From assembly GCF_019145205.1 (NCBI RefSeq), contig NZ_JAHSTT010000004.1, positions 310,001 to 374,000 of the forward strand: a stretch of 64,000 nucleotides of DNA, read 5' to 3'. Positions 33,439 through 43,342 of the stretch are shown one piece after another. The stretch is from Pseudomonas khavaziana. Lineage in GTDB: Bacteria > Pseudomonadota > Gammaproteobacteria > Pseudomonadales > Pseudomonadaceae. How positions within the stretch are numbered: position 1 is the stretch's first letter; the number at the start of each line of letters is the position of its first letter. The notes under the pieces were generated by a model. That model had not been told where the DNA came from. It made no database searches and saw only the letters and a program-made list of their open reading frames with translations. Position numbers and translations under genes: made by a program.

Positions 33439-34598
33439 GACATGGTTCCTTGGTTCGGCTCTTGCAATCGAAGGCCAATGATAATGGCGGCAGCCAGGGC
33501 CGCGGCGCTGGCGATACTGAACGTCAGGGTCGGCCCCAACAGGTTCCAGCTATAGCCGGAATACAGGGCACCAAGGGCGCCGCCCGTGCCGGCCAATGCC
33601 GCGTACAGCGCCTGGCCCTGGCCTTGCTGGCGGTCACCGAAACTGCGTTGCACAAAGGCAATTGCCGCCGCGTGAAAGCTGCCGAACGTGGCAGCATGCA
33701 GCAGCTGCGCCAGAAGCAGCACCCAGAAAAACTCGGCGAATGAACCCAGCAGCAGCCAGCGCAGCGCCGCCAGCAGAAAACTTGCCAATAGCACCCGACG
33801 CACGGAAAAACGCGCAAGGATGCGGCTCATGGCCAGGAACATCAGCACCTCCGCCACCACCCCCAGCGCCCACAACAGGCCGATCACACCACGGCTGTAG
33901 CCCAAGTGTTCCAGGTGCAGGGTGAGGAAGGTGTAGTACGGGCCATGGCTCATTTGCATCAGCGCCACGCAGGCATAAAACGCCAACACCCCGGGACTGC
34001 GTAGTTGCTTGAGGAAACCGTCTCCGGCCAGGCGCTTGCCGTGGCTGGTGGGCTGCGCGTTCGGCACCCATAGGCTGGCGCCAATGATGCCAGCCATGAT
34101 CACCACGACCACCACCGGGTAGATGTCCAGGCTCAGCCAGTCGAACAGCCGGCCCATGATCACCACGGTGAGGATAAAACCAATGGAGCCCCACAGGCGG
34201 ACCTGGCTGTAGCGCGAGGTCTGCTTATGCAAATGAGCCAGGGTGATGACTTCAAACTGCGGCAGCACCGCATGCCAGAAGAACGCGTGCAGGGCCATGA
34301 CCATCGCCAGCCAGGCGTAGGTCTTGCTGACGAAGATCAGGCAGAAACTGACCAGGGTGCACACCGCGCCAAACCGCACGATGGCCAGGCGCCGGCCGGT
34401 GTAATCGCCGATCCAGCCCCACAGGTTCGGTGCCACGCATCGCATCAGCATGGGGATGGCCACCAGCTCGCCGATGCGTGCGCTGGAGAACCCCAGGTGA
34501 TCGAAGTACAGCGCCAGGAACGGCGCCGTCGCCCCCAGCAGGGCGAAGTAGAACAGATAGAAGCTGGAGAGACGCCAGTACGGGAGTGGTGGGGTCAT
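33435..34598 (-). CDS. MFS transporter (HcaT-like)
   Basis: 387-residue membrane protein with about twelve segments, opening MTPPLPYWRLSSFYLFYFALLGATAPFLALYF, the pattern of HcaT/LacY-like nucleoside- or phenylpropionate-type symporters. Loop GDYTGRRLAIVRFG is the MFS motif A. It has no visible substrate evidence. Conserved between aroC and the mtnD-like gene, and overlapping the latter by 4 bases, so probably co-transcribed with it. Confidence 0.83.
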   Translation of the reverse strand: MTPPLPYWRLSSFYLFYFALLGATAPFLALYFDHLGFSSARIGELVAIPMLMRCVAPNLWGWIGDYTGRRLAIVRFGAVCTLVSFCLIFVSKTYAWLAMVMALHAFFWHAVLPQFEVITLAHLHKQTSRYSQVRLWGSIGFILTVVIMGRLFDWLSLDIYPVVVVVIMAGIIGASLWVPNAQPTSHGKRLAGDGFLKQLRSPGVLAFYACVALMQMSHGPYYTFLTLHLEHLGYSRGVIGLLWALGVVAEVLMFLAMSRILARFSVRRVLLASFLLAALRWLLLGSFAEFFWVLLLAQLLHAATFGSFHAAAIAFVQRSFGDRQQGQGQALYAALAGTGGALGALYSGYSWNLLGPTLTFSIASAAALAAAIIIGLRLQEPNQGTMS

Positions 34599-34656
34599 TT
34601 CAGGGGTGGCGGCTTCGCAGCCCAGCGCGAGCAGGCTCGCTCGTCGCCACGCACCG

Positions 34657-35748
34657 TCACAACTGGCCCAGTACCGGGGTACTCACGCGCACATCGGCAT
34701 TTTGACCACGGTTGCGCAGCAGGTGGTCCATCAGCACGATGGCCATCATGGCCTCGGCAATTGGCGTGGCGCGGATACCGACGCACGGGTCGTGGCGGCC
34801 CTTGGTGATCATGTCCACCGGGTTGCCGTGTACATCGATCGAGCGACCCGCCGTGGTAATGCTCGAAGTCGCCTTGAGCGCCAGGTGCGCCACGATCGGC
34901 TGACCGGAGGAAATACCGCCGAGGATACCGCCCGCGTTATTGCTGAGGAAACCTTCAGGGGTCAGCTCATCGCGATGCTCGGTACCGCGTTGGGCTACGC
35001 AGGCAAAGCCGGCGCCGATTTCCACACCCTTCACCGCGTTGATGCTCATCAGTGCGTGGGCCAGCTCGGCGTCGAGGCGGTCGAAGATCGGCTCGCCCAG
35101 GCCCGGTTTAACCCCTTCGGCCACCACGGTGATCTTGGCGCCGACGGAGTCCTGGTCGCGGCGCAACTGGTCCATGTAGGCTTCCAGTTCCGGCACCTTG
35201 TCCGGGTCGGGGCAGAAGAAGGCGTTGTCTTGCACGCTGTCCCAGCTCTTGAACGGGATTTCAATCGGGCCCAGCTGGCTCATGTAGCCACGGATGACGA
35301 TGCCCTGGGTGGCCAGGTATTTCTTGGCGATGGCGCCGGCAGCCACACGCATTGCAGTTTCCCGCGCCGAGCTGCGGCCACCGCCACGGTAGTCGCGCTC
35401 GCCGTATTTGTGATGGTAGGTGTAATCGGCGTGGGACGGGCGGAACAGGTCCTTGATCGCCGAGTAGTCCTTGGACTTCTGGTCGGTGTTGCGAATCAAC
35501 AGGCCAATGGCGCAGCCGGTGGTGCGACCTTCGAAGACCCCGGAGAGGATTTCGACCTCGTCCGGTTCCTGGCGCTGGGTGGTGTGGCGGCTGGTACCGG
35601 GCTTGCGGCGGTTGAGGTCATGCTGCAGGTCGTCAAGGCTCAGCTCCAGGCCTGGCGGGCAGCCGTCGACAATGGCGACCAACGCCGGGCCATGGCTTTC
35701 GCCCGCGGTGGTGACGGTGAACAATTTGCCGAAGGTATTGCCGGACAT
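34657..35748 (-). CDS. aroC: Chorismate synthase
   Basis: 363-residue chorismate synthase: [23 protein letters not shown] at the start, [14 protein letters not shown] and [10 protein letters not shown] in the middle, and the end [21 protein letters not shown]. It converts 5-enolpyruvylshikimate-3-phosphate to chorismate using reduced FMN, the last common step to aromatic amino acids. The length is normal. Confidence 0.97.
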   Translation of the reverse strand: MSGNTFGKLFTVTTAGESHGPALVAIVDGCPPGLELSLDDLQHDLNRRKPGTSRHTTQRQEPDEVEILSGVFEGRTTGCAIGLLIRNTDQKSKDYSAIKDLFRPSHADYTYHHKYGERDYRGGGRSSARETAMRVAAGAIAKKYLATQGIVIRGYMSQLGPIEIPFKSWDSVQDNAFFCPDPDKVPELEAYMDQLRRDQDSVGAKITVVAEGVKPGLGEPIFDRLDAELAHALMSINAVKGVEIGAGFACVAQRGTEHRDELTPEGFLSNNAGGILGGISSGQPIVAHLALKATSSITTAGRSIDVHGNPVDMITKGRHDPCVGIRATPIAEAMMAIVLMDHLLRNRGQNADVRVSTPVLGQL

Positions 35749-35891
35749 GCAGGGCGCTCCGTGAAATCAGTTGAATCAAGTCAACCGTAATAACTTAAGA
35801 CGGCCAGTATACGCAGGCTAACCGACTAGTTCATCCTCGAAACCTTACCGGTAGACGTTGGTCCAACCGGCACCTCTCTGATGATGGCGCG

Positions 35892-36854
35892 ATGATGCTG
35901 CGAGTTTTACTGTTCACCCTCACCCTGTTGACCACTGTGGCCCAGGCCGCCTCCCCTGTCGTACTGCAACGCCCGATCAGCCTGGACACCGGCAGCGGCG
36001 AGCTATTTGGCTCGTTGCTGTTACCGCAGTCCGACAAACCGGTGCCGGTGGTGCTGATCATCGCCGGCTCCGGCCCCACCGACCGCAATGGCAACAGCGC
36101 CGACGGCGCCCGCAATGACAGCCTCAAGCGCCTGGCCTGGGTACTTGCCCGGCACAACATCGCCAGCGTGCGCTACGACAAGCGCGGCGTGGCCGCGAGC
36201 CTGGCGGCCACGCCGGATGAGCGCAACCTGACGCTCGACGCCTACGTGTCCGACGCCGTGGCCTGGGGCAAGTTGCTCAAGGCCGACCCGCGCATGGGCC
36301 CGTTGATCGTGCTGGGCCATAGCGAAGGCGCCCTGGTGGCGGCACTCGCCGCCCCGCAACTGGCGCCGGCGGGGGTCATTTCCTTGTCCGGCAGCGCCCG
36401 CCCGGTGGACCAGGTAATTCGCCAGCAACTGGCTGATCACTTACCCCCCGCCCTGCTACTGCGCAGTAATCAAATCCTCGACCACCTCAAGGCCGGCCAG
36501 GTGGACGCCGACGTGCCGCGTCCGCTGGAGGGCATTTTCCGGCCGAGCGTGCAGCCTTACCTGATCAGCCTGTTCCGCGCCGACCCGTCGGCCGCCTTCG
36601 CCAAGCTGAGCATGCCGGCGTTGATCATCCAGGGCACCAACGACATCCAGGTCGGAGTAGCAGATGCCCGGCAACTCAAAAAGGCCAAGCCCGACGCGCA
36701 GCTGACGGTGATCGAAGGCATGAACCACGTGATGCGCATCGTGCCCAACAACGTGAAGCAGCAACTGGCGTCCTACAACGACCCGAAACTGCCCCTCGCC
36801 GCTGAGCTGGGCCAGCGCATCGTCGGCTTTATCGACGGACTTCAACCCCGTTAA
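35892..36854 (+). CDS. Secreted alpha/beta hydrolase
   Basis: 320-residue protein with signal peptide MMLRVLLFTLTLLTTVAQA. Hydrolase-fold features: oxyanion strand VVLIIAGSGPTDRNGN, nucleophile elbow GHSEG (near 143), an Asp near QGTNDIQV (about 257) and His in GMNHVMR (about 277). Likely a periplasmic esterase or peptidase-like hydrolase; the substrate is unknown. It stands alone behind aroC, divergently transcribed. Confidence 0.85.
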   Translation: MMLRVLLFTLTLLTTVAQAASPVVLQRPISLDTGSGELFGSLLLPQSDKPVPVVLIIAGSGPTDRNGNSADGARNDSLKRLAWVLARHNIASVRYDKRGVAASLAATPDERNLTLDAYVSDAVAWGKLLKADPRMGPLIVLGHSEGALVAALAAPQLAPAGVISLSGSARPVDQVIRQQLADHLPPALLLRSNQILDHLKAGQVDADVPRPLEGIFRPSVQPYLISLFRADPSAAFAKLSMPALIIQGTNDIQVGVADARQLKKAKPDAQLTVIEGMNHVMRIVPNNVKQQLASYNDPKLPLAAELGQRIVGFIDGLQPR

Positions 36855-36953
36855 GCGACTATTGGCCTCCAGTCCTGGGAAAAACGGCCGATAAGCCCTG
36901 GGTCGACAGTAAAAAGACTGTCGGCTCGCCGGGCTTGGACAGGAACGCGCCGC

Positions 36954-37757
36954 ATGACAACCACCGAAGCAACACCCGAATCGACTGCCGACACCCCGAC
37001 TGGGCCCGAGGCCGTCGTGGCGCCGGCCCTGCCGTGGGCGGACGTCCACGCCGAACATTTCAAGATGCTGCGCCTGGCGCCCCTGGCCACCGACCGCGCC
37101 ACCGGCGCCCGGCCGTTACGCTTCGTGCAGTTCGGCTATGCCGAGCGCCATGACAAACATCACAGCTTGCTGCGTATGGTCATTCAGTTGCCAGGCCAAC
37201 GGGTGCGTCGCGAGCAGAATCATTTGGATATCTGGGTCGATCACGATAAACACCGCGTGCACTTTGGCCCAGGCAACAGCCTCGAAATCGAACCCGCCAA
37301 CCGTGGTCTAGGCCGCTTCCTCGTCGCCCAGGCAGCGGCATGGGCAAAGAAGAAATGGTCACACTACCGCGTCGATGGCGTCGACCTGGCCAACAAGGAC
37401 GCCCTCAACGAAGCCACGCGCCTGCGTCGCGATCACTTCCTGCGTATCCAGGGCTTTGATGTGGCCTACGCCGATGTGCAGCACCTCAAAGGCAATGTGC
37501 AGCCAGGCAAGGTCGGCGACGTTCTGGATAGCTGGAACACCGAGAAGGTGCAGTTCGTGGAGATCCTGGAAGCGGCGCAGATGCTGCAACAGGCCGAGCA
37601 GAACCTGATGGAACAGGAAGTGAAGCTGCGCAAGGAAGAGGAAAAAGTCACCAAGTTCAAGCGTGAAGACAGCGGGCTGCGCTTTACCATTACCTGCCTG
37701 GTGGCGTTTACGGTGTTTCAGGCGGGGTTGTTGATCTGGATTGCCACGCACCGGTAG
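36954..37757 (+). CDS. Unknown protein with coiled coil and C-terminal membrane anchor
   Basis: 267-residue protein. Residues 1-25 are low-complexity Thr/Pro/Glu/Ala. The middle (about 50-180) has an acyltransferase-like feel (IEPANRGLGRFLVAQAAAWAKKKW, similar to a GNAT pyrophosphate loop), but this is tentative. A coiled coil follows (VQFVEILEAAQMLQQAEQNLMEQEVKLRKEEEKVTKF, about 195-232), and the C-terminus is one membrane segment (FTITCLVAFTVFQAGLLIWIATH). No family is recognised with confidence. Confidence 0.6.
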   Translation: MTTTEATPESTADTPTGPEAVVAPALPWADVHAEHFKMLRLAPLATDRATGARPLRFVQFGYAERHDKHHSLLRMVIQLPGQRVRREQNHLDIWVDHDKHRVHFGPGNSLEIEPANRGLGRFLVAQAAAWAKKKWSHYRVDGVDLANKDALNEATRLRRDHFLRIQGFDVAYADVQHLKGNVQPGKVGDVLDSWNTEKVQFVEILEAAQMLQQAEQNLMEQEVKLRKEEEKVTKFKREDSGLRFTITCLVAFTVFQAGLLIWIATHR

Positions 37758-37776
37758 CAGACTGGAATGCAATTAC

Positions 37777-37850
37777 AAATGTGGGAGTCCCCACCACATC
37801 TTCGATGTGACACTGTCGCGCAGCAAACTTGGGAGCTTGCTCCCGTGGCG
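37777..37850. repeat. REP-like palindrome
   Basis: TGTGGGAGTCCCCACCACAT followed by GGGAGCTTGCTCCCGTGGC, a divergent REP-type pair left of the IS1182-family insertion. Confidence 0.6.
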
Positions 37851-37953
37851 GCCTGACAGCCGACCGGGATGTTGGATCAGACCGAGTACATATCCGTTAT
37901 TTAGGTTACGGCCACTATTGCAGACTGTGTGAAAACGCAGTCTGCCGCTGTTT

Positions 37954-37991
37954 AAAAGCCAATGCCCCGACTTGTCGGGGCATTGGCTTTT
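37954..37991. terminator. Terminator-like hairpin inside IS, left end
   Basis: AAAAGCCAATGCCCCGA, TTG and its complement with A/T flanks, between the terminal repeat and the transposase stop. Confidence 0.85.
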
Positions 37992-38017
37992 CTGAAATCT
38001 GAAAAATAATGGGCCTC

Positions 38018-39442
38018 TCAGCCCATCAACGCCATCAGCTTTTGTGCTCCGAGCACCTTGATCGCCCTTTTCAGGTTGTAGGCTTGTACCGCCAGTGCCA
38101 TTTCGGCTCTGGCGCCTTTCAGCTGTCGTAGCAAGAACCGGCCATTGCCAAATAGCCATTGCTTGAGATTGCCGAAGGGGTGTTCGACGATAGATCGTCG
38201 GCTAGCCATCATCTCGGGATGGGCCCGCATTCGCTGCTCCATCCGTTCAAAAGCGGCTTCATGAGCATGGCGCGTGAGGTGGCGGCGGCTCGTTTTGGTA
38301 CAGCGGCTTTTTAACGGACAAACGCCACAATCGGCGATAGTCGCCTGATAAATCCGATTGCTTTTGTTCATCTGCTTAAGTGTTAGCCATTTACCGCCAG
38401 GGCATTGATAAGCGTCGCGTTGTTCCTCGTACTTGAAGTCCGTGCGATCAAAAAACTCAGTACCGTCACCTTGATTGTTGACCGAGCGATTAGGCGGTAC
38501 GAAGGCCATGATGCCGACATCTTCACAGGCTTGAAACTGTTCGCCATTGGAGTAGCCGGCATCGGCCGTGACGCTTAATTGCGATTGATTCAGCTCGGTT
38601 TTAGCAGCTTTTGCCATTGGCTCAAGCTGCTGCCGATCAGAGCCATCCTGAGTTACCTCGTGGTGCAGAATCAGACAATGTTCAGCGTCCACGGCGCTTT
38701 GGATGTTGTACGCCACGAACTTGCCAGAAGGCGTGCGCATTTTTTGCGCATCGGACTCGCCCACAATGTGTTGAACCAGACCTTGAGCTTCCATGAGCAG
38801 TTGGCAGGTCTGGTTATTGGCCTTTTTTACCTGCAACTCCCGAAGCGTCGCCTGCACCGCCGAGCGGTCAATGGATTCCCCTTCCTCGCCACGATCCGCC
38901 TCATCGAGCTGCGCCAAATAGCGTTCAATGCGCTTCTCGAGCGCCGCTTCCTGGTGTTTGAGCTTTTTCGGCGTCATGTGCTTTCGATTCGAAGCCACCG
39001 CCTGAAACTTGCTGCCATCGATGGCCACCAGCTCGCCAGCAATCAGGCCAGCGTGTCGGCAAAACTGAACAAAGGCGCGGCAGGTGGCGCTGAACGCCGC
39101 ACTGTTGTCGCGGCGAAAATCAGCGATGGTTTTGAAGTCAGGGGCCAGTCGGCCCAACAGCCACATGACTTCAACGTTGCGCTGACACTCGGCCTCGAGT
39201 CGTCGCGACGAGCGAATACGCTGGAAATAGCCGTACAGATAGAGTTTGAGCAGATCGGCAGGATCGTACGAAGGGCGTCCCGTGGCCTTGGGTCTGGCTT
39301 TGTCGAAACCCAACTGCTCAAGGTCCAGCAGGGAAATGTAGGCCTCGATCACCCGAACCAGATGGTCATCGGGGATAAGTTCGTCCAACGAAAGTGGAAA
39401 CAGAGCGCTCTGGGAGCGGTCTTCACCTTGGATATAGCGCAT
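38018..39442 (-). CDS. IS1182 family transposase
   Basis: 474-residue transposase. Start MRYIQGEDRSQSALFPLSLDELIPDDHLVRV is typical of IS1182/IS1478-type proteins; the middle contains VAIDGSKFQAVASNR (catalytic Asp near 140), LSVTADAGYSNGEQF (second Asp) and late VEHPFGNLKQWLFG (Glu of the DDE triad). The Cys cluster CGVCPLKSRCTKT near 365 is also typical. It is full length with no frameshift, so presumably active. An upstream hairpin would shield it from external transcription. Confidence 0.93.
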   Translation of the reverse strand: MRYIQGEDRSQSALFPLSLDELIPDDHLVRVIEAYISLLDLEQLGFDKARPKATGRPSYDPADLLKLYLYGYFQRIRSSRRLEAECQRNVEVMWLLGRLAPDFKTIADFRRDNSAAFSATCRAFVQFCRHAGLIAGELVAIDGSKFQAVASNRKHMTPKKLKHQEAALEKRIERYLAQLDEADRGEEGESIDRSAVQATLRELQVKKANNQTCQLLMEAQGLVQHIVGESDAQKMRTPSGKFVAYNIQSAVDAEHCLILHHEVTQDGSDRQQLEPMAKAAKTELNQSQLSVTADAGYSNGEQFQACEDVGIMAFVPPNRSVNNQGDGTEFFDRTDFKYEEQRDAYQCPGGKWLTLKQMNKSNRIYQATIADCGVCPLKSRCTKTSRRHLTRHAHEAAFERMEQRMRAHPEMMASRRSIVEHPFGNLKQWLFGNGRFLLRQLKGARAEMALAVQAYNLKRAIKVLGAQKLMALMG

Positions 39443-39446
39443 AAGC

Positions 39447-39480
39447 AAAATGCCCGTATCTTGCGATACGGGCATTTTCT
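39447..39480. terminator. Hairpin upstream of transposase
   Basis: AAATGCCCGTATC, TTGC, GATACGGGCATTT: a strong stem with A/T flanks between the right IS end and the transposase start, likely blocking read-in transcription. Confidence 0.85.
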
Positions 39481-40321
39481 TTAACCGGCCGGCAGATTGC
39501 TAGGTTTTCACACAGTCTGTATTGGTTCCGCTTTTACAGCGGGTCACTTTTGAACAGCCGGAATGCCGGCCCAGGCAAAAGTAAGCAAAAGGCTCTTGCC
39601 CCACCACTCGGCACCTCGCCCAGGCTCGGTGTGCCCCAAATCAATGTCGAATTCCGGCCAGCGTGGTTTAACGGGGCGCCTAAGATCAAAAACACAGCGA
39701 GGCGGCCTTATAGCCGACCTGATCGTTGAAGCTTGCGCGTACCCCTGTGGGAGCGGGCTTGCCCGCGAAGGTGGTTAACGATGACGCGGGAAACCAGAAA
39801 GAACTCGGCGTTCTCAGGTTTTTCGCGAGCAAGCTCGCTCCTACAGAAAAGCAGAAGCACCGCCAGCGTATCTGCGACGCGCAGCGAGTCGCTCTTGATC
39901 TTGATCTCAGGCGCCCCGTTAAACCACGCTGGCCGAACGCAGGCTTGAAGCCGTGGCTAACCCGGCAGGACGCCGGGTTAGCCGTCCTGGGCCAAGGATG
40001 GCCCATGACGGCGGCCCACGGCTTCAAGCCGGAGAGAGGGCACACCGAGCCTGGGCGAGGTGCCGAGTGGTGGGGCAAGAGCCTTTTGCTTACTTTTGCC
40101 TGGGCCGGCATTCCGGCTGTTCAAAAGTGAGCCGCTGTAAGAGCGGAACCTATAGTAGCCGTTACCTAAGCAACGGATATGTACTCGCCCCAACAACCCA
40201 ACAACCCGGTCACATCGTCGACGTGGCGCCGTCGCGCAGCAACCTGGGCCGCCTCCAAAATATCCGGCGTTGAGACTAAATTTTAACTCTTTAAAATCAG
40301 TAGCTTACTTGAAGTTTGATA

Positions 40322-40408
40322 AGAGGAGGCTTGCCCCCGATAGCGGTGTGTCAGTTAGCAATGCATCTACTGACACTCCCCCATCGGGAGCAAGCCCCCT
40401 CCCACATT
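40322..40408. repeat. REP palindrome pair
   Basis: GGCTTGCCCCCGATAG and its inverse CCATCGGGAGCAAGCCCCCTCCCAC face each other across 50 bases, downstream of prmB. Confidence 0.85.
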
Positions 40409-40435
40409 GGCCCAGTCTCTTCAGTTAAACCTGGG

Positions 40436-41344
40436 TTAAACCCTGGCAGCAAAAATGGCCTGATGTTGGCGGCACTGCTCAGCCGTCAACATGAACACCC
40501 CATGCCCGCCGCGCTGGAAATCCAGCCAGGCGAAATCCACTTCCGGGTACAGCGCCTCAACATGCACCTGGCTGTTGCCCACTTCGACAATCAGCAACCC
40601 CTTCTCGGTCAGGTGATTGGCCGCTTCGGCCAGCATCCGGCGCACCAGGTTCAGGCCGTCGTCACCGCAGGCCAGGCCCAGTTCCGGCTCGTGCTGGTAC
40701 TCATCGGGCATGTCGGCGAAATCCTCGGCATCCACGTAGGGCGGGTTGGACACAATCAGGTCGAAACGCTGGCCAGGCAGGCCGTCGAAACCATCACCTT
40801 GCACGGTGTAAACGCGCTCGTCGACGCCGTGGCGCTCGATATTCTGATTCGCCACCTCCAGCGCTTCGAAAGACAAATCACCCAGCACCACTTCGGCGTC
40901 CTGGAACTCATAGGCACAGGCAATGCCAATGCAACCGGAACCGGTGCACAGGTCGAGGATGCGTGCAGGTGGCTGTGCCAGCCAGGGTTCAAAGCGGTTT
41001 TCGATCAACTCGCCAATCGGTGAGCGCGGGATCAACACGCGTTCATCGACGATAAACGACAGGCCGCAGAACCAGGCTTCTTTCAACAGGTAGGCGGTAG
41101 GCACACGCTCATGGATACGCCGATGCAACAAGCGCTGCACATGGGAGATTTCCTCTTCTTCCAAGTTGCAATCCAGGTAGCTGTCGGCAATTTCCCATGG
41201 CAGGTGCAAGGCGCCGAGCACCAATTGCCGGGCTTCGTCCCAGGCGTTGTCGGTACCATGGCCGAAAAACAGGTCTTCCCCATGGAAACGGCTGACAGCC
41301 CAACGGATGTGGTCGCGCAAGGTGCGCAGGCGGGAAGTGATCAC
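40436..41344 (-). CDS. prmB: 50S ribosomal protein L3 glutamine methyltransferase
   Basis: 302-residue PrmB with GTG start at 41344, preceded by AGGAG. Motif [17 protein letters not shown] (about 135) and the catalytic NPPY ([13 protein letters not shown], about 205) are those of glutamine N5-methyltransferases (HemK/PrmC-like); the N-terminal [14 protein letters not shown] region and [23 protein letters not shown] are PrmB-type. It methylates Gln150 of ribosomal protein L3. Confidence 0.92.
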   Translation of the reverse strand: MITSRLRTLRDHIRWAVSRFHGEDLFFGHGTDNAWDEARQLVLGALHLPWEIADSYLDCNLEEEEISHVQRLLHRRIHERVPTAYLLKEAWFCGLSFIVDERVLIPRSPIGELIENRFEPWLAQPPARILDLCTGSGCIGIACAYEFQDAEVVLGDLSFEALEVANQNIERHGVDERVYTVQGDGFDGLPGQRFDLIVSNPPYVDAEDFADMPDEYQHEPELGLACGDDGLNLVRRMLAEAANHLTEKGLLIVEVGNSQVHVEALYPEVDFAWLDFQRGGHGVFMLTAEQCRQHQAIFAARV

Positions 41345-41585
41345 GGGGGCAGACTCCTGGAAAAAACGACTGGCGATTCTAACAGCCTTCACCTGTACCG
41401 ACGATGTACGAAAACCCCGGCCCCGTACGTCGGATTTCATCCAATTGGCCCGCTTTGTGTTAAACAGGCCCCCCTCTTGACATGGCTGCACGCCAGCAAC
41501 GGCGTACCTTACGATGGTAGCGATTCACAGAAGCGCTCAGCCAGTGGACAATGTCGCAAAAGCCCCACTCACAGGAGCCCCCAGA

Positions 41586-42176
41586 ATGTCCGTTCCAAAG
41601 ACGATGTTTCAACTCAGCGGTCGCGGTTACGCAGCAGCCAACCTCAATCATGCGACCCTCGTGATCATCGACGCCCAGAAGGAATACCTCAGCGGCCCCC
41701 TCGCCCTTTCGGGCATGGACGCGGCTGTCGAGCATATCAAGCAACTGTCGGCGGCGGCACGTAACGCCGGGCGCCCGATCGTGCACGTGCGCCACCTGGG
41801 CACCGTCGGGGGCCTGTTCGACCCCCAGGGCGAGCGTGGCGAGTTCATTCCGGGCCTGGAGCCTGAGGGTGACGAAACCATCATCGGCAAGCTGCTGCCC
41901 AGCGCCTTCCACGGCACCGGCCTGGAAAAACACCTGCAGGACCTTGGCTCTCTGGATCTGATCGTCTGCGGCTTCATGAGCCACTCCAGTGTCAGTACCA
42001 CCGTGCGGGCGGCCAAGAACCTGGGCTTTCGCTGCACCCTGGTGGAAGACGCCTGTGCCACCCGCGACCTGCCTTACAAGGGCGGCATCCTGAGTGCCGA
42101 ACACGTACAGCAGACCGAAATGGCGATCATGGCCGACAACTTCGCCACCCTCGCCTTGACCAAAGATCTGATCTGA
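41586..42176 (+). CDS. Isochorismatase-like cysteine hydrolase family protein
   Basis: 196-residue protein with an isochorismatase fold: LVIIDAQKEYL (catalytic Asp, near 24), GKLLPSAFHGT (Lys near 100) and VCGFMSHSSVSTTVRAA near 136. In the family the last motif holds a catalytic Cys where this protein has Ser (SHSSV), so nucleophilic hydrolysis by Cys is not expected. The start is ATG at 41586, behind CAGGAG; an in-frame ATG 24 codons upstream is rejected. Substrate unknown. Confidence 0.8.
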   Translation: MSVPKTMFQLSGRGYAAANLNHATLVIIDAQKEYLSGPLALSGMDAAVEHIKQLSAAARNAGRPIVHVRHLGTVGGLFDPQGERGEFIPGLEPEGDETIIGKLLPSAFHGTGLEKHLQDLGSLDLIVCGFMSHSSVSTTVRAAKNLGFRCTLVEDACATRDLPYKGGILSAEHVQQTEMAIMADNFATLALTKDLI

Positions 42177-42311
42177 TCACTCCACAATGAGCGGCGTATT
42201 GACTGCGCCGCTCATCCGCAAAGCCCTCTCATTTGGCGCATTTACCTCGGGTACAGGAACAACCTGTGTATCTTCCGGTCGAAGGGCCGATACCCTGGAG
42301 GAAAGGTCGGA

Positions 42312-42632
42312 ATGAAGATATCCGATGGTTTTGATGCTCGTCGCTTGCGCCCCAAGGGCCCGAGCAATTGGCGTCTGCGCCTGGTTGCGGGCATTGCCGC
42401 GTTGCTGGCGCTGGTTGGTTTATTGTTGGCAGGCGCTGGTGGCGCCGGCCTGTTTGGGCATTCACCGGCACTGGGCGAACTGAATGCCAGCCCGGGCGGC
42501 TCGGCGATCCTGTTAGTGATTGGCCTGCTCGTAATATGGCTGGGTGTATGGCTGTGGCGCCGCAGCCGTCGGCGGATGCGCCAGCCGTTGTCGTTGAATA
42601 TCGCCTCGCACCTGATGAAAAAGCACGACTGA
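42312..42632 (+). CDS. Small membrane protein of unknown function
   Basis: 106-residue protein with a basic N-terminus, two membrane segments (about 26-47 and 66-84) separated by a Gly/Pro loop, and a basic C-terminus (RRSRRRMRQ). GGAGGAAAGG precedes the ATG. Not recognised as a named family. Confidence 0.7.
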   Translation: MKISDGFDARRLRPKGPSNWRLRLVAGIAALLALVGLLLAGAGGAGLFGHSPALGELNASPGGSAILLVIGLLVIWLGVWLWRRSRRRMRQPLSLNIASHLMKKHD

Positions 42633-42707
42633 TGGCGCTTGGATAGTATTTGCTGCGCCCTGGCCGCCGCGATTTAGGTAAACTGCCCGCCCTTCGCGGA
42701 GGCTGAC

Positions 42708-43265
42708 ATGCAAGACGACGACTTTTCCCTGTTCAAAAACGAGCTGCGCGGCGTCAAGCCGATCAAGCACGACCGCGCCGACACCGGCAAACCCAAGTCT
42801 GACCGGGCGCAGATCGCCAAGCTGCGCCAGGCCGCGACCGTGCGCACCGATGCCACTACGGTAGATGGCCTGTCGGACCAGTTCGTGATTGACGTCGGCC
42901 CCGAAGATGAGCTGATGTGGGCCCGCGACGGCGTGCAGGAAAGCCAGATACGCAAGCTCAAGACCGGCCAGATCCCGTTTGAAGGCAGTCTCGATTTGCA
43001 CGGCATGAACGTGGAAAAAGCCCGGGAAACCCTGTGGGCTTTCCTCGCCGAAGCCACCCGGTTCGAAATCCGTTGCGTGCGCGTTACCCACGGCAAGGCT
43101 GTACGGCTGGACGGCAAGCGACCGATGATCAAGAGTCATATCAACACCTGGCTGCGCCAGCATGCCCAGGTGCTCGGCTTTACCTCCTGCCAGCCCCGCC
43201 ATGGTGGTGCCGGCGCGGTGTATGTGATGCTCAAGCGCACCATGCTGGAGGGGCGCGACGAGTAA
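42708..43265 (+). CDS. Smr/MutS2-type endonuclease domain protein
   Basis: 185-residue protein of the Smr family (YdaL-like): [23 protein letters not shown] (the LDLHGM motif, near 85-108) and [23 protein letters not shown] then HGGAGAVYV, the HGxG-containing Smr core. The N-terminal third ([17 protein letters not shown]) is the usual charged extension. Smr proteins are nucleases or RNA-binding factors in translation quality control. Confidence 0.88.
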   Translation: MQDDDFSLFKNELRGVKPIKHDRADTGKPKSDRAQIAKLRQAATVRTDATTVDGLSDQFVIDVGPEDELMWARDGVQESQIRKLKTGQIPFEGSLDLHGMNVEKARETLWAFLAEATRFEIRCVRVTHGKAVRLDGKRPMIKSHINTWLRQHAQVLGFTSCQPRHGGAGAVYVMLKRTMLEGRDE

Positions 43266-43342
43266 CAAGACCGTCGTCAGGCTTGCAGCGATGTGTCCGT
43301 CACCGTAACCTTGCGCTTTGCGAAAATCCCACAGGTAGTTTC

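Larger units (their letters stand above)
37921..39519. mobile_element. IS1182-family insertion sequence
   Basis: 1599-bp element. Terminal inverted repeats begin CAGACTGTGTGAAAAC at both ends (37921-37936, and inverted at 39504-39519). Direct repeats TATTG (37916-37920 and 39520-39524) flank it and fit a 5-bp target duplication. It is inserted in the left arm of the long inverted repeat, since the left flank continues the arm sequence at 39525. One intact transposase gene on the minus strand. Confidence 0.9.
37884..40186. repeat. Long composite inverted repeat, split by an IS
   Basis: Left arm 37884-37920 plus 39525-39689, right arm 39901-40186. Outer part: GAGTACATATCCGTT...GGTTCCGC...CAGCGG...AACAGCCGGAATGCCGGCCCAGG, matched inverted at 40038-40186. 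Inner part: GGCCAGCGTGGTTTAACGGG at 39656-39675, inverted at about 39915-39934. Between the inner arms lie REP-type palindromes (39738-39846). The arms match well but contain small differences, so the element is old. No protein gene is supported: open frames in the two arms read as mirror copies. Function unknown; it may be a mobile non-coding element. Confidence 0.75.

Noticed and set aside
39563..40130. Two frames both starting MPAQAKVSKRLLPHH
   Set aside because: Mirror copies produced by the inverted repeat arms, not genes.
37884..40186. CRISPR array or integron-like repeat
   Set aside because: Repeats are inverted arms and REP palindromes, without regularly spaced direct repeats or cas/integrase genes.
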